From Siphonodentalium dalli (taxonomy: Eukaryota; Mollusca; Scaphopoda; Gadilida; Siphonodentaliidae): a stretch of 64,000 nucleotides of DNA. The translations under genes and the position numbers were made by a program. Numbering within the stretch: the first letter of the stretch is position 1; every line of letters starts with the position of its first letter. Positions 34,791 to 48,028 of the stretch are shown one piece after another. Where the stretch lies: NCBI GenBank assembly GCA_032622095.1, contig CP136063.1, positions 78,779,980 through 78,843,979 of the forward strand. The letters are read 5' to 3'. The notes under the pieces were generated by a model. It had not been told where the DNA came from. It saw only the letters and a list, made by a program, of their open reading frames with translations, and did no database searches.

Positions 34791-35164
34791 GATTGTGCAA
34801 TCGGATATCAAAACGTGGAATGAGGTAAATAACGTCACCCAGTTCTTGTTTGCTTTCCATTGCAGAAATTTACAAGCACATTGCCATCACACATATATAT
34901 GTTGGACCTTGTTGATGTATTTGCATATACGGAGTCAACTCTCATCGGAATTGTCATCCATCTATGATGACACTAATTTGCAATACTCTTAAGTCATATA
35001 GCGAAAGGAAACTGCCAAAGTAGCAGCGCTATATTATCCCGCGCTCGGAACGATCCTGTATTATCACAATGTCAATGTAATTGAAATATGCTCTCAATAA
35101 ATAGTCATGAATCCCGATGTAATTCGGCAGTGTTCCTCACACCAAGTTAAGTGTTTTATACCTA

Positions 35165-35350
35165 TACCGATATTATAAGATACCACCTCTGGTTGAATGG
35201 TCCTGCTAATTTGTTATGACGTTGGTGGGTCCTGCTGAATGGCTACGATGTTGGTGGGTCCTGCTGAATGGCTATTACGTTGGTAGGTCCTCCTGAATGG
35301 CTATATTTATGAAGCTGGCAGGCCAAAGTGATGCTGTTAAGAAAAGGTAC
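35165..35350. repeat. Dispersed repeat with expanded GGTCCTGCTGAATGG units
   Basis: A unit of about 35 bp containing GGTCCTGCTGAATGGCTA is repeated about four times at 35201-35305, within a longer repeat ending GATGCTGTTAAGAAAAGG. Related copies with fewer units are at 52185-52275 and 61495-61565. Confidence 0.7.
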
Positions 35351-37323
35351 CGTTATTTGTTCCCCAAAAGTTGACATGTACATATTTTAATATATCACAT
35401 GAAACCCCTATTATATCATTTAAAAAAGCCATTACATACGTCATTAATATCACATAGTGTATATGTCACTAGTGATGAATATGCGCGTGCTTCATCGCAA
35501 CAAAATTGCCGCGTGGATTTATACTATTTAGAAAAGCCGCGCATAAGACCAACACCAGACATTGCAAAATGATTGCCTTGTTAATTAAAGTTAAATTCTT
35601 GTCCAACTTCGTTGCACTAACGAACACAAAAAAGGCACAAAAACAAAGAGGCTAATTGGGGGACTATATTTTGTGTCGCCAATCAGAGCGCGCAATACTG
35701 TCGTATTATGGTTGTGAAGCGTCTCAACCAACGCTGTAAATCTATGCATTTTGCATGCAAGTTTCAGCTTCTTTTAAAGATTTTGATTTGTTAAGGCATA
35801 AAGTTCCAGTTTTTTCATGCGATATTTTCAAGTGCTGGTTGTAAAATAAAACATTGAGAACAATTTCAACCTATATGTGGTGTACACTTTCCAACTGAAG
35901 TGCCAGGGACAAACTATCCAACTGTTGACTGTGGTGTATGGGGGTGCTCAAACCTCACTGGGGCTAGAGAACGTAATACGTCATTATGTCCTTTTTTGAA
36001 AACACTCATATAATGGCCAAATCAAGATGGAATAACAATAATGTTGATAAATTGCAAAATCCAAACTTGGACCCGAAACGATACAGGAAAAGAACTAAAT
36101 CCCTTCTTGGTGAAAAAGCTTCGTCCTCGATGCCCCCACTTATTGAAAATGATTGTACCATTACTGAAGATACCAAGAAAGCTGAACTGCTAAATTCCTA
36201 TTTTGTATCACAAGCAACTATTGACGACTCTTCTGTTATGCTACCCTTACTTAGTCCTTGTGACAAATCTATTCCTAAATTAACTGATGTCACTACAACT
36301 ACCGAAGAAGTTTCATGCTTACTATCCTCCCTAAAACCAAAATCGGCATCGGGCCCTGATGGTGTAAGTAACCTTCTCAAGTTGATATCTAAACCTATAG
36401 CACCATCGCTCACGAGAATCGTGAAGAAGTCATTTATATCTGGAATTGTTCCTGCCACGGGGAAACGGGCAAACGTTACACCAATCTTCAAGAAGGACAG
36501 TAAACAACTTAAATCCAATTGTCGCCCCATTTCATTAGTGTCATCGTTCTCGATAATTGCAGAAAAATTGTATTCAACTCCTTTATGAACATTGCAGCCG
36601 ACATAATTTACTAATTGTAGAGAATTCTGGCTTTAAGAAAGATAATTCAACAATATTCCAACCTACAGCCATTATCCACAAAATATACCAATCTCTTGAT
36701 AATGGTAATGACGCGTGTATGGTCTTCATTGACGTGTCCAAAGCATTTGATCGTGTCTAGCATAAGTGTCTTTTGGCAAAACTTAAGACATTTGGAGTAG
36801 AAGGAAATCTTTTGTTATGGTTCAAAAGTTACTTGTCAAATCGCGTTCAAAGAGTAGTTTTGAATGGCCAATCATCATCATGGTTATCTACAAATGCTGG
36901 GGTCCCCCCCCCCCCGCGGATCTGTATTAGACTCTCTTCTTTTTTTATCTACTCTAACGACATTACTGTAAATCTTGAAACCGACGTTAAGATGTTTGCA
37001 GATGATACCGCACTCTACCAGGAAATAACTAACCCATATTCATATGATACCATCAATAGAGATTTGACAAAACTTGCTGCTTGGGCAAGTGCATGGCTAG
37101 TAAACTATGATGCTCAAAAATCTACATTTATGGTACTTACTAACACATCAACGCCCAAGATTAAACCAAACGTATTGTTCAATGATCAACATATTCACAA
37201 AAAGAAAATCACCACAAACATCTTGGAATTACTTTTACCTCCAATATGTCCTGGTCCGCCTACATCACCTCGATAACAAACAAGGCATTTTCGAGACTCA
37301 TCGGCCCTAATTTACGGTCTGTA

Positions 37324-37651
37324 GAGTGCCAGGGCCGAAAAAATAGCTATAGCGAATTTAAAAACAAACTGGATAAAACATTAGGGGCATGTTATAACTC
37401 AAAACTATCACCAAGTATTCATAGTAATAATTTTTATGCCCATGAAAAACGTAAGATTCCCTGGCACTAAACCTAGAAAATAAGTCTTGCACTGAAAGAG
37501 TTAAAGAATATAAGAAAAAATTATTAAAATTGTAAAAAATTGTAAAAAATAATAACAAATGATGAAAAATTGTTAGGCCAATGCATTCTCTTATATATGT
37601 GAGGCGACCTATGGTCGACTCGCATATATAAGAGAATGCATTGGCACAGGG
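37324..37651. mobile_element. Palindrome-bearing insertion inside the RT pseudogene
   Basis: The RT protein similarity stops after KAFSRL (about 37300) and resumes at LKYTIPR (about 37680). Between them is non-RT sequence containing a 10-bp inverted pair (AGTGCCAGGG at 37325 and CCCTGGCACT at 37459), the AT-rich spacer seen in the palindromic MITEs, and one 69-bp palindrome (37577-37645) ending GGCACAGGG. The left palindrome is missing. Exact borders are approximate. Confidence 0.65.
37577..37645. repeat. 69-bp palindrome, single copy in RT pseudogene
   Basis: Same module as in the TTAA MITEs with one extra change (TATATGTGAG in place of TATATGCGAG). Right outer flank CACAGGG. Confidence 0.88.
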
Positions 37652-38819
37652 TATATGGGTTGATACTGCATCCTCTCTTTCTCTTGAAATATACAATTCC
37701 AAGAACCTGTTTATGCAACATGTATAACACATTTGTTCGACCAATTCTCGAATACGGAAATGTGCTAATTGACAACTGTTTTATAAATGAAAACGACATG
37801 ATAGAACGTGTTCAACAAAGAGCTGCATTAGTCTTCACTGGAGCATTGATACATACACCTTACAACAAGTTACTCAATGAACTATCTTGGATTTAATTAC
37901 GTGAGCGCCGTAAATATCATAGACTAATACAATTTTTCAAGATATCGAAAGGACTTTGTCCCTTATATTTAAGCAGATTGTTCCCGAAGAGGAAAGTGAT
38001 CCAATCGGGGATAACATTAAGATCACATAATCGTCTTCAAGTTTTTTGGCCAGACTGAGTAAGGTAAAGAATTCCTTCTGTTATCAAACCATGAAAGATT
38101 GGAATGATCTTTCGTATGAGATTAAAACATCCCCAACATAAGCTGCTTTAAAGAAATCGATATTCCCTAACAAAACTCCAACACGTTCATTTCACTGTCA
38201 AATGCGTCTTAGATTTTCAAGTCTGAATTTCGATTTAAATAAAGTGAATATAATCCAATCTGATCGCTGTCCTAATTGTCCCAACCATCCAGAAAACATT
38301 GAACACTTTCTGGCGAAGTGTCCGTCCTATTCTGCTGCTCGGATTAAGCTCTATCAACAAGTCGGAAAATTAATCTGACCGAAAATTAAATTTGAAAACT
38401 TTGTTGAGATATGTCCTAAATACACAATTAAATTACTATTGAATGGATCTCCCGACTTAAATGTGACTGAAAACTCAAAGTTGTTTGACTTTGTATTCGA
38501 CTATATTAACGAATATCTAAGAATAAATAGTCCGTACATTATATATACTTCCGAACTAAATTGCCCAACAACCATTTATTTTACCATTAGCAAATTCGAT
38601 AGTCATCAAATGCGCAGTCTACTACCATGCAGCCATACTATATTCTTTACTTTCCTTCTTTATCATCTTTCTATATCCTATATCCTCCACTATTTGTTTA
38701 CATTTTTCTTTTGTTGTATTCATTGTAAATGTTTTCGCCATTATTACGTTCGAGGAGAAGCCCGAGTGGCCAGGGGCTGTGGCCAATCCTCATTAAATAA
38801 ATAAAGAATTAAATTATAT

Positions 38820-39736
38820 TGAACCTCCATGCCAAATTCAGATCCGATACCCATTGGTGAGATATACAGGTATGCCCCGACGGACGGTCCGACCAACGGA
38901 CAGAGTTAATTAAGTACACTCGCCAGTTTTGTTCGAAAAGCGGTGGTATATAATGGCATTCTGAGTTTGATATTGTCGAATAATTTATTCATGCAATGAC
39001 AATTCAGGAAATACTGTAAAATAAATGGTTGTCTCTTAATTAGCCATTGAGCTATTTTTGATAACCTTTGTCAGTATTGTCACTCTTCCACGAAGCACAG
39101 GTTTGCGCACAAGTGGTTGGCACGATGTCAGCATTTTTTTAGATTTAATTGACCAGACCAATCAAAATCATGAACATCAAGTTTCTCTGCAAACTGGATG
39201 CGTGATTGAAAGGTGTTTGTTTCCAAGACATAATTGTTCATCACAAGAATTTATTAATTTATGGAAATATGTTGGTGAAATTTAGACGTTTTTTACCAAT
39301 GTTGGGATTAAATTATAAGAAATAACTCTTCTTTCGATTAAAGTTCTGCAAAACACTAATCGAAACAAGGGGTATTCCTTATTTTTTGGAACTTCAGAGT
39401 GGCGTCGTGTGTTGCTGCATATGAACGACGAAATTACTATGTACGCTCAAAGTTCACTTCAGTCTTTAATCTCTTAGTGTATGTTCACACCCAGACCAGT
39501 GTGCCTGAATGTTCTGCAGGGATTTAGTCATATGAAATCACATGGTGCCAGAAGATTAGCGCCAACATGTGTAAAACAAACAATTGCATTTTTACCAAAG
39601 CTAACGACATCAGAAATAAATAAAATATATAAGATATAGTTCCACATGTAACGGTACTACACTATCTTCCTTTGTATGGTTGATTCTTGCGAGATAATTG
39701 CATGCCAGTTTCATACAATGCTAGATAAAGTTTATC
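38820..39736. other. No gene recognised
   Basis: Non-coding AT-rich sequence. Short open frames (for example near 39058-39285) show no familiar motif. Confidence 0.4.
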
Positions 39737-39740
39737 TTAA

Positions 39741-40250
39741 AGGTACGGGCGGCGTTCGTTGTAAAAATATTCATATTTGTTCAAATCGCCATCAACAGAA
39801 GGAATATTAAGATATATATAGTTTTATTCACATGCCAAACATAATCAGCGCGTAAAATAGTATATTGTCGCCAAGACGTACGATGGTGTACGTAAACAAG
39901 AGCCTGCTCGTGTAACAGAAGCTTTACATAACAGCGCAATTATATTGGTTAATCACACACAAATGATATAAACGCTCTTTATTATTTCCATATCAGGAAA
40001 ACAGTAACAAATAACGCTCTTTATGTTTACCATATCCGGAACTAAACAAAAGCCAGGTTTTGTAACTTTTTTGCTTTTGTTTACATAGCAAAGGAAAAAC
40101 ATTTGACAATAACATACTGTTTATGCCATATTTCTGATTGGTATAAGAACAAAGTATGTCTATATTTTACTATTATTTCTGTTCATGGTGGTGTTTTTTA
40201 CGGAGGTGAATATTTTAACAGCATACCCACCGCCAACGCCACCCGTATCT
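39741..40250. mobile_element. TTAA-flanked MITE (AGGTACGGGCGGCG family), copy 1
   Basis: 510 bp with ends AGGTACGGGCGGCGTT and, inverted, AGATACGGGTGGCGTT. TTAA borders both sides (39737-39740, 40251-40254). It is 526 bp long in its second copy at 51564-52089, which it matches throughout. Its right half is the arm sequence of the 8256-9059 foldback. Non-coding. Confidence 0.82.
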
Positions 40251-40270
40251 TTAATTTAAGGCGGACTGTA

Positions 40271-40525
40271 CCCTAAATCCGGCCATTTATGGGACCATCT
40301 CCATTTATATACAACAGACTGTATGCAACCACATGATACTTATAATGGAAATTTATGACTGGAGTCATAAATTCATTTTCACTATAATTACCATGTTGTT
40401 TGCATCGGTCATATAGCACATTATGAGTGCATTTAGCACTAATCCAGGGCTCAAATTCCTTCATTGGTTGCATATATTCTGTTGTGTATAAAAGGAGATG
40501 GTCCCATAAATGGCCGGATTTAGGG
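40271..40525. mobile_element. TA-flanked foldback MITE (CCCTAAATCCGG family)
   Basis: 255 bp with inverted ends CCCTAAATCCGGCCATTTAT continuing into GGGACCATCTCC. TA is on both sides. It sits about 20 bp from the preceding MITE. Confidence 0.8.
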
Positions 40526-41105
40526 TACATAATCCCTTTAAATATATTGGATGTTTTGTTGGAAACTGTTGGTAAGATACTACGTTTGTATAAGAAATAA
40601 AGTTGATATAATTACCGATTGTGAGATCAAACATGTGCACCGATTGATCCGTCGATTTACACATTGATGAATAAATACTCGCCAATGAGAACCTTGGGAA
40701 ATGTACAGTTAGATGTCATAGAAACGGCCATTTTAGTATAAACAGCATTTATTACACTCTTAGTCGTGATTTATAAGGATTTCTCCGTGATAATGTCACT
40801 CCTGTGAATTACGTCCCCGTTTACCGCACATGCTCAGCTGATTGGGGACTATTTTGTGACATATTATCTTTATAATGAGCGCCTTTTAGTGGTGGAAAGT
40901 GTGTAATAAACAGAATTATCAGTTGGTTTCGATGAATACGTGACTTAATTCACTCGGGCAACCGGTCATATTGGTAAAACACTCGTTCGCTCCGTTTATA
41001 TATGTGTGTGGGTGTGTGAGTTTTAACAAAAACCTGTAGCTGAAATGAAATGAGTGCAAAAAGGACTGAGGTGGTGGGAGAGAAGATTTGTCAACAAGCT
41101 AAATG

Positions 41106-44100
41106 TCTTCAAATTCTTTATTGGTAAACAATCAAACATTTGGTTATAACCAAGTAAAAAAAAAGCAAACAAAAAACAAAACATGATTTCAATACACAAA
41201 TGTCATGAGCAATATATATCAAATGGGTTGAGACAAGTGAATATCACATATTACAGTTACATAACTGGTTTTGGCATATACTTAATGGGAAGCTATAAGA
41301 TTTTAAGTTATTTGCATAATGTATATTGTTCCCAGCAATGATGCAATGTGATTCAGATAACAATTTGGCTATAGCCATGTGTTCTGGTCAAAAACAGAGG
41401 CATGATCTGTTATTAAGTTTGTATCAGATAGCCTTATTTTATAGCATTCATTTATGAATGTCAAAAAGATTAACAGCATATCTATTTCAGTGCAGGTAAG
41501 AATGCGTTCGAAATTTTATTTGTCACACACGAGTTGGAATTATGGGTAAATTTATGTAATGTCAGTGTTCATACACTGCCTGAGATCTTCACATATCTTA
41601 TAATGGAGTATGGAATGAAGTTCATCTTCAACGGGTTTGTAATTATTCTTCGGGTAGTAGCAGTATTTACCGTATATCTTGTCATCGTCAATTTTAGGTC
41701 TTAGGTATCGCTCTTTCTATTGAAAGGCAATGATTATAGACTCAAGCTAGCAACATTACAGGTCAGTTCTGTGTTAAGACCAAGAAGAAAGTATGGTTCC
41801 ATTTCATATTTTGTTTTAATTGATATGTGTGTTCTAAGTTTATTTTCTCTAAAGCATTATTGCTTTTACTATTGGCTGATGCAGCAAAAATTAATATTAG
41901 TTAGAGGATCATTGCTATTATTTGGGTTCCTCGAATTTGGCATCAGTTTCATTTGAATTTTTCTTCGGATGGTACTTGCCAGCTACAGCATCTAAGAAAT
42001 ATTTATTATATCTGTCTTTCAATTTTTCACTGATGGCTGTAACAAAGGTATCTCCTCAGTAGGTGGTCTCCTCACAAACGTGACTAAAACCAATCGATGT
42101 GATGAGAGATTATATATGGGAACTAAATGAACATTTAAACCCATCATTATTTGCAAGATTATTTTGTGCTAGAGATGTTTTGGCTTGATGGTCGCCTTAT
42201 TTATAATATGTAGCCAAAATGTCACAAATTGACATACGGATCTAATTACAAGTGGTTATTTCCCCACTTCCCCAAGAGAGCGTATATTTGGGGCAGATTA
42301 GTGTACACAAAGAACAACTATACATAACATGTGCGTGTGAATGTTCTCAGGCAAGACTATACTCTATGATTTCTCAAGTCTCTTTTCATTGTCAAATTGA
42401 CATGTTTCGAGTCTAGTTCTGTCAGTTTTATTGACAGTTGGGTCGTAATTTGCTTATTTCTCAAGGTTTATGTCGACAGCACTCCAGGCCTAGGATCCAT
42501 ACAAAATAATAGGTTTCGCACATACATCAAACAATTTTAAAAGTAGCGTTTAATTTTTATTAGATGAATGCAACAACTGTTTAATCATAAAAATAACTTT
42601 CATGGCTTCAATTGAGAGTAGAAATACCGTAAGTAAATGGATGAAGACACCCATATATTTGTATTGTTGGACATTTTCTAGCTGTGTGCCGTTATATAAA
42701 AACATCACCCGTATTAAATATAAGTAACTTTTTGATGTTAACTCTTAAACCTCATTTCTTGCAATATGAGACGACTATGTCTACACAATGTTACCGGCCT
42801 TTTTTGAATTCGAGAACACCAGATCATCAGCATACTTCAGTATGTTTATCAAAGAGTTTTTGAGAAGTTTTTGAGAAGTTTTTGAGAAGTTTGTATCCAA
42901 TATATCAGGGGTATCGTTTATGAAGATATTAAACAGGAGCGGACTAAGAAAGAATCCTTGCTTAACTCCAGAATTAGAATCTAAGGGTTCCGCCAGTCCA
43001 TGTTGTAGTTTGAGACTGAATTTAACCTCAGAGTACATGTCTTGCGTAACCGATAAAATATTTGCATTTATACCCATCTTAGAAATTTTGTGAAATAGTG
43101 CTTCTCCAGACCGTATCAAAGGATTGGGATACAAATTTACCTGGTTTCATATCTTTGTCAATCAGATTTCAGTGATAATAACCCCCCTGAATCGACCAAG
43201 GATAGCCCTCCCCAATCGATCAGTGTATACCCCCCTCAATCAACCACGGACAACCCGCCACAATCGATCCATGTATACCCCTACTCAATCGGTCCGTGTA
43301 TAACCCTCCTCAATGGACCGGGGTTCGTTATCATTTACGGAAACCGACTTGACTTTCTGAAAGGAGGTGGTTATCTGTACAGTGTCTCTTAATACGTTCA
43401 TACAAAATACGGCCAAAGGTTTACTGAGACAACTAGAAATAGAAATGCCTCCAAATGCCTTTAAACTGTATTTCCACCATGCTAACTCTCCATTCTGCTG
43501 GGTAATTGCCATATTTATACAGGCAAGGTATGCTTGGGGAGAACTTGTTAGCATTTCAATGCTTATCCCATCCAATCCAGCACTGGTGTTGCTCTTCAAT
43601 TTACTTAGTGCAGCATAATTTTCAACAACTTTATTATCATTACGAAAGCTATTAACAATGGACCAATACTCCTTTGATTGAGTAGGATTTAATTGTGTTA
43701 ACGACTTCAGCATTGTCTGTTTATATTATTTCTTAGTGCTGAAGTAGAATTGTCTTAATTCCTTATCCTCAGGTTTCGCACTTACTTTTCTGGACATTGA
43801 TGTTATGTCGATACAAACAGTCTTTATCAAACCATGGTTTATTTTTCTAACGCTTTTCGTTTATTTTCCCATTCGGTGGTGCCGGTAGAATACTTTTACA
43901 AGCTGATAGGTATATTTTGGTGATATTTTCCGAAAGCGAATCTATGTTCCCATTCACATTCATAAATGTTTAAGTATTTCTTGCTGTGGATGAGTCCGAT
44001 GTGATATTGACTCGACATTGTTCAAGAGACTTTTGATTCCATTTAACTGATCTAGGACCTGTTGCAGCCGGTTGGCATGTCTTAAATATGTGGGGGGGGG

Positions 44101-44860
44101 GGCAAAACAAGTTGTAATTTGACAATGGTTAGAGTGTGGAGCAAGGTCATGCACTTAAAAGTAAAACACATTTTTCATAATCTCAGCTGACGCAACACAG
44201 TAATCAATAAGCGTTGATCACTTATATTGATGAGACGTACATTTACCCAGAGTCGCCTAAGGTACGGCCATTTAAAATTCGAGATTGTGTGGCGATGCAT
44301 AGTTCCAGTAGGGCCCTCTGTCTTAGCAGACATGTCAGAAAAGTTTCTGTTCAGTGACACTTGGTCGGTAATATTATGGGCCGGACACAAGTTATCACTA
44401 TCAGTGTCTTCGACAATAAAGTCTTTATCAGCTGGCGATATATATATGAGCGTTAAAGTCCCCGAAAAGCAGGATCTGACCAATATTTTGATATTTCGTT
44501 ATTTCATCCTCAAGACAATCAAAGAGACATTTGTTGAAGTCATTGGGGAATTATCGACAAAGCAAAGATATATATCTCTTGTATGATTGAGAAATGTTTT
44601 CTTTGACTTCAACAGTGTGTATTCTGTACATGTTGATTATATCATTTCTAAACCTTTGCGAATCTCATTTTAACAGAACACAGCTATTCCACCAGAAATG
44701 GTATTATTAATTCTGGGCCTGGCTATTTTTCTTATCAGATTGTAGCCAGCAATGCGAAGGTGGTCATTTTTGCTGTGGTTTGTCTCTAAAAGACCAACAA
44801 TATCACATTTTATTTAATCTTTAAATGTTTGATCCTGAAGTTTGCATGAGCGTTGTTGGT
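41106..44860 (-). pseudogene. Long decayed non-LTR retrotransposon (endonuclease + RT)
   Basis: On the minus strand, in order: DIVGLLETNHSKNDHLRIAG and GGIAVFC (endonuclease start, about 44850-44690), ILLFGDFNAH (about 44460), then RT blocks SNTSAGLDGISIEML, GISISSCLSK, SFDTVW (first RT Asp), GVKQGFFLSPLLFNIFINDT and LKYADDLVFSNS (catalytic YADD, about 42815). These are followed by LENVQQYKYMGVF, KPIILYGS, and a Cys-rich C-terminal remnant near 41600. A 3' end with AATAAAGAATTTGAA lies near 41110. Multiple stops and frameshifts, plus a minisatellite at 43180-43320 where the region before SFDTVW should be. CR1/L2/Rex-like by motif wording; clade not certain. Confidence 0.8.
43180..43320. repeat. 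Minisatellite, about 25-bp unit, 5-6 copies
   Basis: Imperfect units of the form CCCTCAATCGATC-GTGTATA repeat with a period of about 25 bp, C-rich on the plus strand. It lies inside the decayed RT and replaces conserved RT sequence. Confidence 0.8.
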
Positions 44861-45236
44861 CATTTTGTGTAAACAGACCAGCAGCTTATGGACAGTTTGT
44901 GTTTGAGACATTATTCAAAGCATTAAGATAATCCCGAATTAATCAGATACAAGAGGAGCTATCAAAGGAAGAACATTATTTGTTAAAAATACAGTAAGTG
45001 GCAAACATAACACGGCAAACTACTAATTCACCAGTAGGAAAATTGCGACTACTATTAACTGGGTTAAGCAGAATTGTGAACAAGGAATCTGTACATACTG
45101 TCCAAATTAATGGGATGTGTCATAACAAAACCATCAACAAATCCTGCAAGAATGTTTGCAGTGTAACATATATATCTCAAAACTCCATTAACATGCACTA
45201 GCATGGGTATAACAATGTAATTAAACTTCATCCTCC

Positions 45237-45390
45237 CTGATACGTCAAATGTATCATTATGATAGTCATGCATGTACATGTAATTAATGACTTTGTGGAA
45301 TTAAATCAGGTCAGTAACCAAAGTACGGACTGATACGTCAAAAGTATCGTTATGATAATCATGCATGTACATGAAATTAATGACTTTATG
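45237..45390. repeat. Direct duplication of a 63-bp block
   Basis: TGATACGTCAAATGTATC... at 45237-45299 recurs at 45328-45390 with a few substitutions. Confidence 0.75.
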
Positions 45391-45593
45391 AAAGTTTTCT
45401 ATAACATATCAATAAACTACGCATATAAATTAGGTCATAGTATTGCATGTATTTTTGGCCGTATATATAGATCGCCGGGGTGGCACGTGATAAAGGTGAG
45501 AAATTCCTATGACCAATTTAACCTAGTCTTTACATAATACTCATTGATGGATATGTCCGGATAATAAATACACAAGACGGCCTATCATCATCT

Positions 45594-45657
45594 GAACATA
45601 TTCCACCAACTAATATTAAGTGCTGAACATATTCCACCAACTAATATCAAGTGCCAG
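45594..45657. repeat. Tandem duplication of about 31 bp
   Basis: CTGAACATATTCCACCAACT followed by AATAT(T/C)AAGTG, twice in tandem. Confidence 0.85.
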
Positions 45658-45699
45658 CGGCCATCTTGGAATTTGCTCTTTGCATGACTAAATCCTTCG

Positions 45700-47440
45700 G
45701 AACATGCTATGGGCCACACCCACACCCAATCGTCACAAAACTTCATATGGATCATCGGGGTGACCTCTAGACGGTAGCCATAGATTATTTCCGAAATTCG
45801 TTATAAAACATGGCTGGCCATCTTTGATTTCAAATTTGAATCCATCGGCACACCCTGCATTCAAAATGTATTGGTGAAATGTTTGAAATGAAGATAGTTT
45901 CATTTACACAATAGAAGCCATTTACTGTAACATTTGGACTTCCCTTCTGTATCATGCTATTCATTAACTCCTTCCCAATATACGCTACAGTGTCATTCAA
46001 CACTTTCATTTACAACCTCTTGCAATTGTTTGCTAAAAACCTACTGTTCCATATTTGACATTTTCATAAGTTTAAAACATAACTGCAAAACACACCACAT
46101 TTTTGCTACTGGGACCTCATATGGGCCTTACTGGAGAAGATATTAAGTTACGACATGTTGCATATTCCGACACCCTTCGGAAAGAAGCTGAGAGAAATAA
46201 ACTTGTCCTGATGTAACTAAGACCTTTAAGCCTATATCACTGTGTGCATCGAAAAAAACAGCGAGCAACTGTCTCAAACATTAAAGTGATTACCAATGGC
46301 TAGAAAATAACTGTCATCCGTGTATCAAGCTAATCAGTAAATTATTTGCATGTCTATGTTCATCTCACAACACATAATGTATACAAGTCTGGCATAGTGA
46401 CTGCTTGTCATTTAGTATAATAGAAGTTGCCCCAATAGACTAACAAAAGTGGTAAGGAACAATGATAGATAATGGGCTCGTTGACAGACTAATAGGGAAG
46501 TAGTTAGAAATTATGGAAGTGTGTGTATCCTGCACAATGACATAGTTCGCAGATATAAGCAATTTACAAAATAATAATTCCAATTGCAGTCTGGTAAATA
46601 TCCTCTGATGTCATGGGTACATCTACAAACTGTCAACAGTGACTCGCAAATCAAGATTAAGTTCACTGTCCTCAGATGTTATCGGCTTAAAATGTAATAC
46701 AGCCAATTAGGCAAACACACGTTCGATTCATGTAATAGCATGCAGGGGAAAATGATATACCACTGGATATGCAAGGGATATGCTGGGATATATATAATCT
46801 GTTTTTGTAAAATTGATGCATATTGTCCACTTAATCATCGACGTATATAGATCGATGACTTAATCGATGCATTAGAATTTCCATTTAGCAGTATGGACTT
46901 TGACCACCCATGTAGACATAGCATACTCTCATCACACACTGACCTGGAAACCCCAATGCATGCATATGGTAGACAAATATCAGTCAGTACTTGACAAAAA
47001 TCGTCATATTCTCCTGTATTAACATTTTTCAATTAAAACAGCTTCTGATCCAGGTTAGACTGTAATATATGAGTGATTTCATTAGGGTTTTATGCGGGTT
47101 TCGGCTAAACTTAGTTTGGGGTGGGTGTAAACAATATTTTGTGCAGGTTTAGTGGTGGTGGGTACCGACAAGGGAAGACGGCAAACAAAAAACGGCAGAC
47201 CTTCATGTAAATGTTTTACTATCCTCTCCCTGAGGAGATTGTCTGTAACGCACGCCTCGTGATTAATTATATGGTACGGTACGCATGGAATTGTTAGCGA
47301 AGCGAGCGGGTGGTTACTTCACTTGACAGCTCAGTGATTGTCGCATAATTATGATTAGCCATCTCGTCTTTTATCTGTCCCGGGTATTCATTTCAGTGAA
47401 TGTTTGGCTTTGGTGCTTTGTTTATCTGTTAGAGCTATTG
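45700..47440. other. No gene recognised
   Basis: No exon, repeat or motif that I can support in this stretch. Confidence 0.4.
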
Positions 47441-47454
47441 TTTATTGATTGATT

Positions 47455-47492
47455 CGGTTTGTTCCACAGGTAGATACCCGTGGAACAAACCG
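47455..47492. repeat. Short perfect-arm hairpin
   Basis: CGGTTTGTTCCAC (47455-47467) pairs with GTGGAACAAACCG (47480-47492). The 12-nt centre can pair further (GGTA/TACC). Confidence 0.85.
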
Positions 47493-48028
47493 CTGGTACG
47501 AATCTAATTGAAAATTAATTGAACAAACTCACGAAGAATATATAGTTGACGGTTCTTGCCAGAATAACCTGGAATAACATGATAAATCTAGTCAGAGGCG
47601 ACGTAGCCGGGGTTAGAGGACACCCCAATTATGGGTAGCTCATAGATATATCTAATAGTTTAATAATATACTGCCAAATTTTGAATCTTGTCCGCATCCA
47701 GTATGACTGCCAAAAAAACGTATGTTTTTTTCTTTACATATGTTGATACCACAGTCTTTTATGTTTAGTGTAAACCCAATGAATATATATATACCTGCAC
47801 AGAACATGCGTTGCGTGTCCCACAATAATCTTAAGTTTTAAGGATGAATGATCTATGGCAGAGAACAAGCTATGTCAGTAAAATATTTCGACATGTTCGT
47901 AAATGGATACATCTTGGTCATCACCCTGTAATGATCTCAAGTGACGTGTGGGAGTATGAACAAAGATGGATAGGTCATAACAATTTGTCTCGAATCATTT
48001 TTTATTGTTATTCGAATTGTGTGATGAG

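Larger units (their letters stand above)
35986..38812 (+). pseudogene. jockey/CR1-like non-LTR retrotransposon, 5'-truncated and interrupted
   Basis: The reading starts upstream of the RT domain with KAELLNSYFVSQATIDDSS. It continues through SGPDGVSNLLK, CRPISLVSSFSIIAEKLY, VFIDVSKAFDRV (first RT Asp), KSYLSNRVQRVVLNGQ, FADDTALYQ (catalytic FADD), then YNTFVRPILEYGNV and CPNCPNHPENIEHFLAKC (C-x2-C...H-x4-C). The 3' end has AATAAATAAAG near 38800. Lesions are a stop replacing the Trp after AFDRV (about 36758), a frameshift at the C-run 36903-36916 in the GVPQGS motif, further shifts near 36590 and 37240, an insertion at about 37324-37651, and later stops. It is dead, with no endonuclease in place. 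Confidence 0.85.

Noticed and set aside
40273-40530. Minus-strand frame of 85 codons
   Set aside because: It coincides with a foldback MITE and repeats its inverted ends at protein level.
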